Below are positions 18,916 through 27,643 of a DNA stretch of 64,000 nt, in pieces; position 1 is the first letter of the stretch; each line of letters begins with the position of its first letter. Below the pieces are notes generated by a model. It saw nothing but the letters and a program-made list of their open reading frames with translations, was not told the origin of the DNA and made no database searches. Made by a program: the position numbers and the translations under genes. Origin of the DNA: Accumulibacter jenkinsii (GTDB lineage Bacteria; Pseudomonadota; Gammaproteobacteria; Burkholderiales; Rhodocyclaceae); NCBI GenBank assembly GCA_036625225.1, contig JAZKUF010000004.1:310001-374000 (forward strand). The letters are read 5' to 3'.

Positions 18916-19722
18916 ATGAAGCAATCGAGAATCGCGATCGCCGGCGCCGGCGGCCGCATGGGACGGACGCTGATCGAGGCAACGCTGCACGATGCCGAAG
19001 CGACGCTGGTGGCTGCCTTCGACCAGCCTGGTGCAGCGGCAGAAGGAAAGGATGCGGGCGAGATGGTCGGGATGCCCTGCGGCGTGCCGGTCAGCAGCGA
19101 TTGCGACGCCGGCATTGCCCGGGCAAGCTGCCTGATCGATTTCACGCGGCCCGCAGCCACTTTGCGGCACCTCGCCATCTGCCGCCGCTACGGGGTGGCC
19201 ATGGTCATCGGCACCACCGGCTTCGATGGCGCCGGCAAGGAAGCGATTGCCGCCGCCGCGCAGGACATCCCGCTCGTCTTCGCGCCGAACATGAGCGTCG
19301 GCGTCAATGTGGTGTTCAAGCTCCTCGACCTTGCATCCCGCATTCTGGGGGAAGGCTACGACGTCGAGATCGTCGAGGCCCATCACCGGCACAAGATCGA
19401 TGCACCGTCCGGAACGGCGCTGCGCATGGGAGAGGTGGTGGCACAGGCGCTCGGCCGGGATCTCCAGGAATGCGCCGTTCTCGCGCGCCAGGGCGTCACC
19501 GGCGAACGCTTGCCGTCGAGCATCGGTTTTGCCACCGTGCGCGGAGGCGACATCGTCGGCGATCACAACGTGATGTTCTGCGGGCTCGGCGAACGCGTCG
19601 AAATCGGCCACAAGGCGAGCAGCCGCATGCCGTATGCGCTCGGCAGCCTGCGCGCGGCACACTTTCTCGCCAGTCGGCAGGTGGGCCTGTTCGACATGCA
19701 GGACGTGCTCGGCCTGCGCTGA
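18916..19722 (+). CDS. dapB: 4-hydroxy-tetrahydrodipicolinate reductase
   Basis: NAD(P)H-dependent reductase of the lysine/diaminopimelate pathway, 268 residues. Motifs are the nucleotide-binding IAIAGAGGRMGRTLIE near residues 6-21, DFTRPAAT, GTTGF, and the catalytic segment EAHHRHKIDAPSGTA with the paired histidines and Lys. The ATG at 18916 is chosen because MKQSRIAIAG is the family start; a GTG five codons earlier lies inside bamE. Co-transcribed with bamE. Confidence 0.96.
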   Translation: MKQSRIAIAGAGGRMGRTLIEATLHDAEATLVAAFDQPGAAAEGKDAGEMVGMPCGVPVSSDCDAGIARASCLIDFTRPAATLRHLAICRRYGVAMVIGTTGFDGAGKEAIAAAAQDIPLVFAPNMSVGVNVVFKLLDLASRILGEGYDVEIVEAHHRHKIDAPSGTALRMGEVVAQALGRDLQECAVLARQGVTGERLPSSIGFATVRGGDIVGDHNVMFCGLGERVEIGHKASSRMPYALGSLRAAHFLASRQVGLFDMQDVLGLR

Positions 19723-19799
19723 AGCAGGTCCCTGCCGCTCATCCCGCGGCCCGAACTGAATCGCCGGATCGGCAGGATTGACGACTGGCGAGCGAAAGA

Positions 19800-20984
19800 T
19801 CAGAGCGTCGCGCTGCGGTCGCCGGTGGCAAAGCCCAGTAGCGGTTCGTCGATGCCTTTGCCGAGGGCGATGACCTTGAACAGTTCCCCCATTTCGGCGG
19901 GCGAGACCAGCTTCTGCGCGGCGTTGGCCAGCGGCAGATAATGCAGCGGGTCGCTGGCCGGCGTTCGCGCGAGGATCTCGGTCAGCCCGCAATTGAAGAG
20001 AAAGCTCGCCTGCGTCGTGTAGCCCAACAGATCGAGCCCGGCTTCGCAAGCGGCTTCGACGACACGGGTAAAGTCGACGTGCAGCGTGATGTCCTGCAGA
20101 CCCGGCAGGTAAAAGGGTTCACCGTGCGCATGGTGGCGGTAGTGGCACATCAGGGTTCCGGCATCGCGTTGCGGATGGTAATACTCGCGGCGAGGAAAGC
20201 CGTAGTCGATCAGGAGCAGTGCACCGCTGCCAAGGATCGCCGCCCACTGCCTGATCCAGCTCGGTACGAGCAGCGAGACTTCACTCAGATAAGGCGGATT
20301 GATCGCGCATTCGGCCGCCAGGGATCGTGCCCGTTCGAGCAGGTGGCCGCTGGCCGGACGGTCGCGCCAGGCGAATTGTCCGTTGGCGACGCCAACCCCT
20401 CTTTCGGCAATGACCTCCCTATTCCAGACAACGAGGTGTGCCGGCATGGCATCGAGGAGCTCGTTGGCGAGAACCAGGCCATCGAAACGCTCCGGCAAAC
20501 GGTCAAGCCAGTGCACACGTGGCAGCAGGTGAGGACTCCGGCGGCTGATGGTCTGCCGCTGACGCGCCCGCAATTCGCCCGACAGTTCGAGGATCCCGTA
20601 ACGCTCGGGGAGGCGGCCGCGCAGTTCGAGTTCCTGCAGCAGGTCGGTCGCCAGCTGCCCGCTGCCGGCGCCGACCTCAATGATCTGCGGGGCGCTCAGG
20701 GCAAGCACCTGCAGCACCTGCCCGGCAAGTGCCTGGGCGAAGCTGGCGGAGAGTTCCGGGGCAGTCAGGAAATCTCCGCTCGCGCCGAATTTGTGCGCGC
20801 CGCCCGCGTAGTAGCCGAGCCCTGGCGTGTACAGTGCGAGTGCCATGAAACGATCGAAGCCGATCCAGCCACCAGCGGCAGCGATCCGGGCAACAATCTG
20901 ATGACTCAGCGCTTCACTGGCAGCAAGGGCATCGGCCGCGGGCTGCGGCAGCGAGGGCGCTCGCTCGGGCAGGCGAGTCAGCAT
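19800..20984 (-). CDS. MidA/NDUFAF7-type SAM-dependent methyltransferase
   Basis: Class I methyltransferase of the DUF185/MidA family, 394 residues. Mitochondrial members methylate an arginine of complex I; bacterial substrates are largely unknown. Seen are the N-terminal YTPGLGYYAGGAHKFGASGDF segment, QIIEVGAGSGQLATDLL as SAM motif I, ANELLDAMP, and LLIDYGFPRREYYHPQRD. The MLTRLPE start at 20984 gives the usual length. It lies directly downstream of the unknown gene 21016-21867 (31 bp gap) and converges on dapB. A role in respiratory complex assembly is possible but not shown. Confidence 0.82.
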   Translation of the reverse strand: MLTRLPERAPSLPQPAADALAASEALSHQIVARIAAAGGWIGFDRFMALALYTPGLGYYAGGAHKFGASGDFLTAPELSASFAQALAGQVLQVLALSAPQIIEVGAGSGQLATDLLQELELRGRLPERYGILELSGELRARQRQTISRRSPHLLPRVHWLDRLPERFDGLVLANELLDAMPAHLVVWNREVIAERGVGVANGQFAWRDRPASGHLLERARSLAAECAINPPYLSEVSLLVPSWIRQWAAILGSGALLLIDYGFPRREYYHPQRDAGTLMCHYRHHAHGEPFYLPGLQDITLHVDFTRVVEAACEAGLDLLGYTTQASFLFNCGLTEILARTPASDPLHYLPLANAAQKLVSPAEMGELFKVIALGKGIDEPLLGFATGDRSATL

Positions 20985-21015
20985 GGCGGCGAGCGTCGAG
21001 GCCGATGAGCGAGGC

Positions 21016-21867
21016 TCAGGATTCCTGGCAACAGGTGAAGCACACCTGTCCGTACAACTCAGGATGGACGGTCGCCAGCCAGTGCTCGGCCTCGGATTCG
21101 GCACGTTCCCAGGTCGCTGCGCGCAGGCTGATGAGCTGCGTGCGGCCATCCTGGTCCGGCCACTCGAGCGCATAGGCGTGGAAACCGCCATGATCCTGAA
21201 CGAAGACCCGGCGCGTCAGGCGCGGCGGTTCTCGACGCAATTCGCCACCCTCGTCGCTGGTCATGCGCAGGTGGTAAGTGTACCCCTTGCCCTGATACTG
21301 GACCAGGCAGGTGTGCCTGGCGGCGTCTTCTTCGACCACCACCCACTCGGCACAGGCTTCGATGATGGCACTGATCGGCACGCCACTTTCGTCACGAATG
21401 ATCTCCGCCCTGACCGGGTGGATTTGTTCGCCGTCTTCGAACAGTTCGTGCCAGGGCAACCCGTGTCGGGTGGGTGGCGGGAACGGCAGCGCGTACTTGC
21501 CCTGGCGAATGCGGGCAAAGAGTGATGATTTCCTGACGTCTTCGAGGTCGATCGAAGGGAAAGCCGAACGGGGTTGAGCGCGGAAGTTGCCCGCTCCCAT
21601 GTAACCCACATTCCACAGTGTGCGCAACCATTCGGCGGTGTCGAGCGCGATCTGGACCAGCTGGTCGTCCAGATCACCTTCACGGTGAACCACCGCCGGT
21701 CCCTCTTCGGGTCGTCCGGCCAGTAACTCGGCTTCGTGCATGCGAGCCCGCAGCAACTCCTGCAGCAGGACGCCGACCCACTGCGCATCGGCAGGGGGAA
21801 GACCGGCGATGCGCTCGGCAAGCATCATGATATCGTCAGCGTCAAGAGGCCTGTCCTGAGGGACCAT
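21016..21867 (-). CDS. Hypothetical protein, 283 aa
   Basis: I do not recognise this family. The product is soluble, acidic and without signal peptide or membrane segment. It is rich in Trp and Glu, has a central Pro-rich stretch (ALPFPPPTRHGLPWHELF) and ends in a Cys cluster (VCFTCCQES), which could bind metal. The start at 21867 has GGAG at good spacing; an in-frame ATG at 21915 would add 16 residues with no clear ribosome site. It is first in a likely two-gene unit with the MidA-like methyltransferase and divergent from the pteridine reductase gene. Confidence 0.65.
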   Translation of the reverse strand: MVPQDRPLDADDIMMLAERIAGLPPADAQWVGVLLQELLRARMHEAELLAGRPEEGPAVVHREGDLDDQLVQIALDTAEWLRTLWNVGYMGAGNFRAQPRSAFPSIDLEDVRKSSLFARIRQGKYALPFPPPTRHGLPWHELFEDGEQIHPVRAEIIRDESGVPISAIIEACAEWVVVEEDAARHTCLVQYQGKGYTYHLRMTSDEGGELRREPPRLTRRVFVQDHGGFHAYALEWPDQDGRTQLISLRAATWERAESEAEHWLATVHPELYGQVCFTCCQES

Positions 21868-21996
21868 CGCTCGTTCTCCAAGGTTTACGAGCGGACAGTT
21901 TAACGCGACGCTCATCGAAAGCGCTGTTTTTCCCGGAGTCGTAACGATATTCCGTTAAAATCGGCTTCCTGTTGTTGCTCGCACGGAGCCCCGGAC

Positions 21997-22734
21997 ATGA
22001 GCGAAAAAACCATCCTGGTGACCGGCGCTGCCAGGCGACTGGGCAGCGCGATCGCGCGCGAGATGCACTCGACCGGCGCCAATGTCCTCGTGCACTACCA
22101 TCAGGCAGCCGCAGCGGCGACGGCGCTGGTTGCCGAACTGAACGCCCTCAGACCCTTTTCGGCCGCCTGTCTGCAGGCCGACCTGCGGCAGCTTGAAACC
22201 CTGCCGGCACTGGTCGCCGGCACCGTCGAGCGTTTCGGTCGCCTGGATGCGCTGGTGAACAATGCCTCGAGCTTCTTCCCCACCCCACTGGGCAGCATCG
22301 ATCTCGCGGCGTGGGACGAACTTGTCGGCAGCAACTTCAAGGCACCGCTCTTTCTGACCCAGGCGGCGGCGCCGCATCTGCTTGCCACCCGCGGCGCCGT
22401 GGTCAACATCACCGATATCCATGCCGAACGCCCGCTCGCCGGCTATCCGCTGTACTGTGCCGCCAAGGCCGGACTGCTGGGGCTGACACGGGCACTGGCA
22501 ATCGAACTCGGACCCCTGGTACGGGTGAACGCGGTCGCCCCCGGACCGATCCTGTGGCCGGAAAGCGACGATTTCGACCGCGCGGCGCGGGCAGAAATCG
22601 TCGCCCATACCTTGCTGCAACGCACTGGCTGCCCGCAGGACATCGCCAGAGCGGTACACTACCTGCTGGCAGATGCGACCTACGTGACCGGTCAGGTGAT
22701 CAACGTCGACGGTCGCCGCAGCGCACACCTGTAA
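21997..22734 (+). CDS. Pteridine reductase-like short-chain dehydrogenase
   Basis: NADPH-dependent SDR, 245 residues, most like pteridine reductases (FolM/PTR1 type) that reduce dihydropterins or dihydrofolate. Motifs: TGAARRLGSAIAREM for cofactor binding, with an Arg in place of the usual Gly as in pteridine reductases; NNASSFFPTPLG in place of the generic NNAG; YCAAKAG with active Tyr and Lys; and NAVAPGPILWPE. It precedes ttcA by 27 bp and is probably co-transcribed with it. The exact pterin substrate is inferred from family motifs only. Confidence 0.85.
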   Translation: MSEKTILVTGAARRLGSAIAREMHSTGANVLVHYHQAAAAATALVAELNALRPFSAACLQADLRQLETLPALVAGTVERFGRLDALVNNASSFFPTPLGSIDLAAWDELVGSNFKAPLFLTQAAAPHLLATRGAVVNITDIHAERPLAGYPLYCAAKAGLLGLTRALAIELGPLVRVNAVAPGPILWPESDDFDRAARAEIVAHTLLQRTGCPQDIARAVHYLLADATYVTGQVINVDGRRSAHL

Positions 22735-22761
22735 CTCGTCACGCCATTGGAGAGGGCCCTG

Positions 22762-23637
22762 TTGGAACCGTCGAACACCCTGCTGCGCCTGCGAAAGCGC
22801 CTCGAAAACAAGACCGGCAAGGCGATTGCCGACTACCACATGATCGAGGACGGTGACACGGTGCTGGTCTGCATCTCCGGAGGCAAGGACTCGTACACCC
22901 TGCTGTCGGTCATGATGGCCTTGCGCCGGCGAGCACCGGTCGACTTTCGCCTGATCGCGATGAACCTCGACCAGAAGCAACCGGGATTCCCGGCCGATGT
23001 CCTGCCGGGCTATCTCGCAAAGCTCGGCGTCGAGTACCGCATCGTCGAGCAGGACACCTACGCGATCGTCAAGGACAAGATCCCGCCGGGCAAGACCACC
23101 TGCTCGCTGTGCTCCCGTCTGCGGCGCGGCGTCATCTATCGTACCGCCAAGGAACTCGGTGCCAACAAGATTGCCCTGGGCCACCATCGCGACGACATCG
23201 TGCATACGCTTTTTCTCAACCTCTTTTTCACCGGCCAGATCAAGGCGATGCCACCGAAACTGGTGACCGATGACGGCGCCCATGTCGTCATTCGACCGCT
23301 CGCCTACTGCGCTGAAGCGGACATCGCCCGTTTCGCGCGCGGCATGGCGTATCCGATCATCCCCTGCAGGCTCTGCGGCTCGCAGGACAACCTGCAGCGC
23401 CAGAAGATCCGCGAAATGATGGCGGACTGGGATCTGCGCTACCCCGGACGTACCGAAGTGGTGTTTTCAGCCCTGCAGAAGGTCGTTCCCTCGCACCTCG
23501 CCGACCAGGTCCTGTTTGACTTCAAGGGTCTGCAATGCGCTGGCGAGGTCAGCGTCGTCGACGGCGGCGATGTGCTGTTCGACCCGCCGCCGCTCGCCCA
23601 TGCAGGCTCATCGCCATTGCCTGTGGTGAGCAGGTGA
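22762..23637 (+). CDS. ttcA: tRNA 2-thiocytidine(32) synthetase TtcA
   Basis: Thiolates cytidine 32 of several tRNAs using ATP and an Fe-S cluster. The PP-loop SGGKDS lies at residues 39-44, and the two Cys pairs that bind the cluster are in TCSLCSRL and PCRLCGSQ. GHHRDD is also conserved. I place the start at the TTG at 22762 because GGAGAGG ends 6 bp before it; a TTG at 22747 lies on top of that ribosome site. The 291-residue length fits the family. The C-terminal 25 residues (after CAGEVSVVDGGDVLFDPP) are variable. Confidence 0.93.
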   Translation: MEPSNTLLRLRKRLENKTGKAIADYHMIEDGDTVLVCISGGKDSYTLLSVMMALRRRAPVDFRLIAMNLDQKQPGFPADVLPGYLAKLGVEYRIVEQDTYAIVKDKIPPGKTTCSLCSRLRRGVIYRTAKELGANKIALGHHRDDIVHTLFLNLFFTGQIKAMPPKLVTDDGAHVVIRPLAYCAEADIARFARGMAYPIIPCRLCGSQDNLQRQKIREMMADWDLRYPGRTEVVFSALQKVVPSHLADQVLFDFKGLQCAGEVSVVDGGDVLFDPPPLAHAGSSPLPVVSR

Positions 23638-23671
23638 GCGAAGAGCACCCGGCAGTGAGGGAGCAGGCTTC

Positions 23672-24568
23672 ATGAGCAGCCGGGAGAGGATGCTGTCGGT
23701 GGTCTCGGCGGCGGTCGCCGAAAGTTCGCGCCTGTTCGGAAAACTGCAGAATGCCGAGGCCCTGCACGCGGTTGACCGTTGCCTGAAGCGCATGACGCGG
23801 GCCATCGACGGCTTCCATGGCCGCCTGGTGACAACCGGCCGGGACGACCTCGGCGCGCTCTTTGACAATGCCAGCGATGCCTGCCAGGCGGCGATTGCCA
23901 TGCAGCGGCGAACGGCCGACCTGCCCCCCGTTTCCGGCATCGAGCTCGCGATCCGCATCGGCTTTCATCACGGACCGGTGGTCGAGGCGAGCGGCAAGAT
24001 CCTCGGCGACGGCGCCCTCAGGGCGGAGGAGCTGGCGGGAGTGGCGGGCCCGGGGCAGATCCTGACCAGCAACACGACGCAGTCCCTGTTGACGCCGCAG
24101 CTGCAGTTGTCGACCCGCCGCCTGGAGAACGACGCCAACGCCGCGCAGCCGGCGGCAGAGCCGCTGTTCGAAGTGCTTTGGAGTGAACCCCGGGTCGATG
24201 CGCCGAAGGTGATCTTCGACGTTCCCACGGTCAATCGCGAGCGTGAACTGCGTCTTTGCGTCCGTTACGGCAATTACGTCAAGCTGCTCGACCGACATCG
24301 GCCAAGCGTCGTCATGGGCCGCGATACGACCTGCGAGATCACGGTGCACAATCGCCGGGCGTCGCGCAACCACGCGCGGATCGAGCGGCGAGGCAGCCAC
24401 TTCGTCCTCACCGACCTCAGCACCAATGGCACTTTCGTCACCGTCAACGGCGAACAGGAGCTGTTTTTGAGGCACGAGCAATTCATCCTCCGCGGCCGAG
24501 GGGTCATTTCATTTGCCGCCTCGGCGGGCAGCCCGACTGCCGACATTGCCGAGTTCGAACATCTCTGA
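23672..24568 (+). CDS. Degenerate class III cyclase domain fused to FHA domain
   Basis: 298-residue cytoplasmic protein. Residues about 5-160 align by eye with the adenylate/guanylate cyclase homology domain (GFHGRLVTTGRDDLGALFDNA, then IRIGFHHGPVV). The first metal-binding Asp of active cyclases, in the FxDIxGST-type motif, is replaced (SAAVAESSRL). Residues about 195-285 form an FHA phosphothreonine-binding domain with VVMGRDTTCEITV, SRNHARIERRG and LSTNGTFV. It most likely acts as a signalling adaptor rather than a cyclase. It follows ttcA by 34 bp and converges on comF. Partner kinases are not visible here. Confidence 0.8.
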   Translation: MSSRERMLSVVSAAVAESSRLFGKLQNAEALHAVDRCLKRMTRAIDGFHGRLVTTGRDDLGALFDNASDACQAAIAMQRRTADLPPVSGIELAIRIGFHHGPVVEASGKILGDGALRAEELAGVAGPGQILTSNTTQSLLTPQLQLSTRRLENDANAAQPAAEPLFEVLWSEPRVDAPKVIFDVPTVNRERELRLCVRYGNYVKLLDRHRPSVVMGRDTTCEITVHNRRASRNHARIERRGSHFVLTDLSTNGTFVTVNGEQELFLRHEQFILRGRGVISFAASAGSPTADIAEFEHL

Positions 24569-24589
24569 CGCCGCCCCGGGTCGTCCGCG

Positions 24590-25297
24590 TCAGGGCGGCA
24601 ACGCGCGCGCCAGCACCAGCAGCGCGACGTGCGCTGCGCCATGCAGCTTGACCGTGCGCGCCAGTTCGTCGAGCGAGGCGCCGGTCGTCATCACGTCGTC
24701 GATGAGCAGCAGTCGCTTGCCGGTGAAATCCGGCCGGCAGGCAAAGGCGCCGCGCACGTTCCTGGCCCTTTCCCGCCAGGGCAGTTCAACCTGGGCGGTG
24801 GTGTGACGCGTTCGCTGGCAGCTGCGGGCGTCGAGCGGAATCCGCCAGGCGGCAGCAACCGGCCGCGCCAGTTCGTGCGCCTGATTGAAGCCCCTTTCGC
24901 GCAGCCGCAGCGGGTGCAGGGGCATGGGGATGATCAGGTCGGCGCCGGCGTTTTCGGCCACCGCGGCAAGCTCGCGACCGAAGAAAGCCGCGAGCGCCAG
25001 ACGATGGCCATACTTGAACGACTGCACCAGCTTGTCGAGCGGGAAGGCATAGCGAAATGCGGCGAAGGTCGCATCGTAGTGCGGGGGCTTCGCGAGGCAG
25101 CGGCCACAGACCTCGCCCTGCGTTGTCGGCAGGGCGCAGACTGGACAGCGCGCCCCCGGCAGGCGCGGCAGATCCTCCTGACAGGCGTGGCAAAGGAGCG
25201 AACTGCCACTTTCTCCAGCACAGAGCAGGCAATCCTGGGTCAGCAGGCGGGCGCACGATCTGCTGAAGAGGGCGGCGGTTTGGGTTAAGATTGACAT
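24590..25297 (-). CDS. comF: ComF family phosphoribosyltransferase-like protein
   Basis: ComF-type protein linked to DNA uptake and transformation in several bacteria; molecular activity is uncertain. The 235-residue chain has an N-terminal zinc-finger-like region with four Cys pairs (CLLC, CHAC, CPVC, CGRC), then a phosphoribosyltransferase fold with PMPLHPLRLRERGFNQA and the PRPP loop LLLIDDVMTTGAS. The start at the MSILTQT codon (25297) is chosen from family length. It is divergent from bioB with 68 bp between the start codons. Confidence 0.88.
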   Translation of the reverse strand: MSILTQTAALFSRSCARLLTQDCLLCAGESGSSLLCHACQEDLPRLPGARCPVCALPTTQGEVCGRCLAKPPHYDATFAAFRYAFPLDKLVQSFKYGHRLALAAFFGRELAAVAENAGADLIIPMPLHPLRLRERGFNQAHELARPVAAAWRIPLDARSCQRTRHTTAQVELPWRERARNVRGAFACRPDFTGKRLLLIDDVMTTGASLDELARTVKLHGAAHVALLVLARALPP

Positions 25298-25365
25298 CCT
25301 CGAAGCCCTCGCAAGAAATTTTTGCCGACGTGCCTCAACTTCCTCCAACCGACAGGCTACAACTC

Positions 25366-26355
25366 ATGAATGCAACTTCTCAAGCTGCCGCGCCGACGCG
25401 CGAGAATCCCGTACCCGATCGCGCCAACCGCTGGACGGTCGCCGAAGTCGAAGCACTCTACCAGCTGCCGCTGATGGATCTGATTTTCCGCGCGCAACAG
25501 GTGCACCGCGAGAATTTCGACGCCAACGAGATTCAACTCTCGTCGCTGCTCTCGGTCAAGACCGGCGGCTGTTCGGAGGATTGCGGCTATTGCTCGCAGG
25601 CCGCGAGGTACAACACCGAGACCGAGCGCGAAGCCCTGCTGCCGCTCGCGGAAGTAGTCGCCGCAGCGCAGGCAGCAAAAGACAAGGGCGCTTCGCGCTT
25701 CTGCATGGGCGCTGCCTGGCGTGGCCCCAAGGACAAGGATCTCGCCAAGGTGAGCGAAATGATCCGGGCCGTCAAGGACCTCGGGCTGCAGACCTGCGTC
25801 ACCCTGGGAATGCTCAAGGAGGGTCAGGCCGACGAACTCAAGGCGGCCGGTCTCGACTATTACAACCACAACCTCGACACCGACGCCTCGTTCTACGGAC
25901 AGGTGATCACCACCCACAAGCACGCTGACCGGATCGATACCCTCGGCCAGGTACGCGAAGCCGGCATCAAGGTCTGCTCAGGCGGAATCATCGGCATGGG
26001 CGAGTCGCGCCGGAACCGCGCCGCTCTGATCGTCCAGTTGGCCAACCTCAATCCGCCCCCGGAATCGGTACCGATCAATAATCTGGTGCCGATTCCCGGG
26101 ACGCCCCTGGCCGATGTCGCGCCGATCGACAGCTTCGAGTTCGTGCGCACCATCGCCGCCGCACGCCTCACCATGCCGGGAAGTTTCGTCCGCCTGTCGG
26201 CCGGTCGGCAGGCGATGTCGGAAGAGCTGCAGGCGCTGTGTTTCCTGGCCGGTGCCAATTCCATCTTCTACGGCGACCGCCTGCTGACCACCGACAATCC
26301 CGAAGCAGACCGCGACCAGGCGCTGTTCGAAAAGCTCGGCCTGCGGCCGATCTAG
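25366..26355 (+). CDS. bioB: Biotin synthase
   Basis: Radical SAM enzyme inserting sulfur into dethiobiotin. The 329-residue protein has the radical SAM motif CSEDCGYC, followed by the conserved YNTETE and the second-cluster Cys/Arg residues including CVTLGML, YYNHNLDT and ICSGGIIGMGE-type segments. The ATG at 25366 (MNATSQAA) is preferred to a TTG at 25291 that overlaps comF. bioC follows 53 bp downstream on the same strand. Biotin is the cofactor of the propionyl-CoA carboxylase encoded earlier in this window. Confidence 0.96.
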   Translation: MNATSQAAAPTRENPVPDRANRWTVAEVEALYQLPLMDLIFRAQQVHRENFDANEIQLSSLLSVKTGGCSEDCGYCSQAARYNTETEREALLPLAEVVAAAQAAKDKGASRFCMGAAWRGPKDKDLAKVSEMIRAVKDLGLQTCVTLGMLKEGQADELKAAGLDYYNHNLDTDASFYGQVITTHKHADRIDTLGQVREAGIKVCSGGIIGMGESRRNRAALIVQLANLNPPPESVPINNLVPIPGTPLADVAPIDSFEFVRTIAAARLTMPGSFVRLSAGRQAMSEELQALCFLAGANSIFYGDRLLTTDNPEADRDQALFEKLGLRPI

Positions 26356-26408
26356 GCCTCGATGTCGACCCCGGCGCAGTCCGTCGATCCGCACGAGATG
26401 CGGCCGAA

Positions 26409-27296
26409 TTGACCACACCGGGACAGTTCGTCGATACGCGCCAGGTTCGGCGGAATTTTTCCCGGGCGGCAGCAACCTACGACGAAGCGGCGGTCCTGCA
26501 GCGCGAAATCGGCGCTCGCATGCTCGAACGGCTCGATTACGTGCGCATCGCGCCGCAACGCGTGCTCGATCTCGGGTGCGGCACCGGTGCCAGCCTGGTC
26601 GCGCTGCAGGAACGTTATCCCCAGGCGGCGCTGATCGGCGCCGATCTCAGCGAGCCGATGCTGCGTGCCGGGCGGGCGCCGGCGTCGGGCATTGGCCGCT
26701 GGCTGCCGTTCATGCGCCACCGGCGACCGCTGCTGGTCGTGGCGGAAGCGACCGCCCTGCCCTTCAGGACGCAGTCGATCGGCCTCCTGTGGTCGAACCT
26801 GATGCTGCACTGGCTGGACGACCCGCTGCTCGCGCTGCGCGAAGCGCATCGGCTGCTCGAAGTCAATGGGCTGCTGATGTTCTCGACCTTCGGGCCGGAC
26901 ACGCTCAAGGAACTGCGCGCGAGTTTTGCCGACGGCCAGGTCCACACCCAGCGTTTCATCGACCTGCACGACTACGGCGACATGCTCGTCGCGTGTGGTT
27001 TCGCCGATCCGGTGATGGATGCCGAGCGCCTGACCCTGACCTACGCGACCTTCGACGACCTGCTCGCCGATCTGCGCCGCAGTGGCTCGACGTGCGCGAT
27101 GCGGGCCCGCCGACATGGCCTGGGCGGGCGTTCACCCTGGGCGGCGGCACGCGCCGCTTATGCCCAACTGACCGACGCCGGACGGCTGCCGGCGACGCTT
27201 GAAGTCGTCTATGGCCATGCCTGGAAAGCGCAGCCGAAAAAAACCGCCGACGGGCGATCGATCGTCCGCTTCGACCCCGGGCAGCGCAGCCGCTGA
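26409..27296 (+). CDS. bioC: Malonyl-ACP O-methyltransferase BioC
   Basis: SAM-dependent methyltransferase that methylates malonyl-ACP to begin pimelate synthesis for biotin. Seen are the family N-terminus VRRNFSRAAATYDEAAVLQ, motif I VLDLGCGTGASL, and LLWSNLMLHWLDDP. No good ATG is in frame; the TTG at 26409 after the bioB stop gives 295 residues and is my best guess. The C-terminus has the BioC-specific FGPDTLKELR and AYAQL segments. It is downstream of bioB on the same strand and converges on ilvN. Confidence 0.88.
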   Translation: MTTPGQFVDTRQVRRNFSRAAATYDEAAVLQREIGARMLERLDYVRIAPQRVLDLGCGTGASLVALQERYPQAALIGADLSEPMLRAGRAPASGIGRWLPFMRHRRPLLVVAEATALPFRTQSIGLLWSNLMLHWLDDPLLALREAHRLLEVNGLLMFSTFGPDTLKELRASFADGQVHTQRFIDLHDYGDMLVACGFADPVMDAERLTLTYATFDDLLADLRRSGSTCAMRARRHGLGGRSPWAAARAAYAQLTDAGRLPATLEVVYGHAWKAQPKKTADGRSIVRFDPGQRSR

Positions 27297-27331
27297 AGGC
27301 TGGCCGGCCCTACCCGGAGCGGCTCGCCAGG

Positions 27332-27640
27332 CTAGAGGAAATACGCCTCGAGATGCACGAAGACCTCGTGCTCGGCGCCATGCCGGCGGACCGCCAGCAC
27401 ATCCTCGAGTTTCTCGACCTGCTTGATCATCTGGTCGAGCCGTTCGTCCTCATTGACCAGCAGCCAGATGCGACTGGTCGCGCCACTGCCGACCGGCATC
27501 ACCAGGATTCCCTCGACGTTGTATGCCCGGCGAGAGAACAGACCGACGACGTGCGACATGACGCCGGGGTGATTATTGACATCCAGCTCGAGTACCGTGC
27601 GCGCCAGTGCCTGATTTTCCGTTCTTGTCAGCGAGTTCAT
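27332..27640 (-). CDS. ilvN: Acetolactate synthase small (regulatory) subunit
   Basis: Short ACT-domain regulatory subunit that gives valine feedback control to acetohydroxyacid synthase. The 102-residue length matches the E. coli IlvN type rather than the ~160-residue IlvH type. The ACT fold is visible in LELDVNNHPGVMSHVVGLFSRR and YNVEGILVMPVG. It begins 3 bp after ilvB with the ribosome site GGAGG overlapping the ilvB end. Together with the attenuator upstream of ilvB, this looks like an AHAS I-type ilvBN operon. Confidence 0.93.
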   Translation of the reverse strand: MNSLTRTENQALARTVLELDVNNHPGVMSHVVGLFSRRAYNVEGILVMPVGSGATSRIWLLVNEDERLDQMIKQVEKLEDVLAVRRHGAEHEVFVHLEAYFL

Positions 27641-27643
27641 CGT

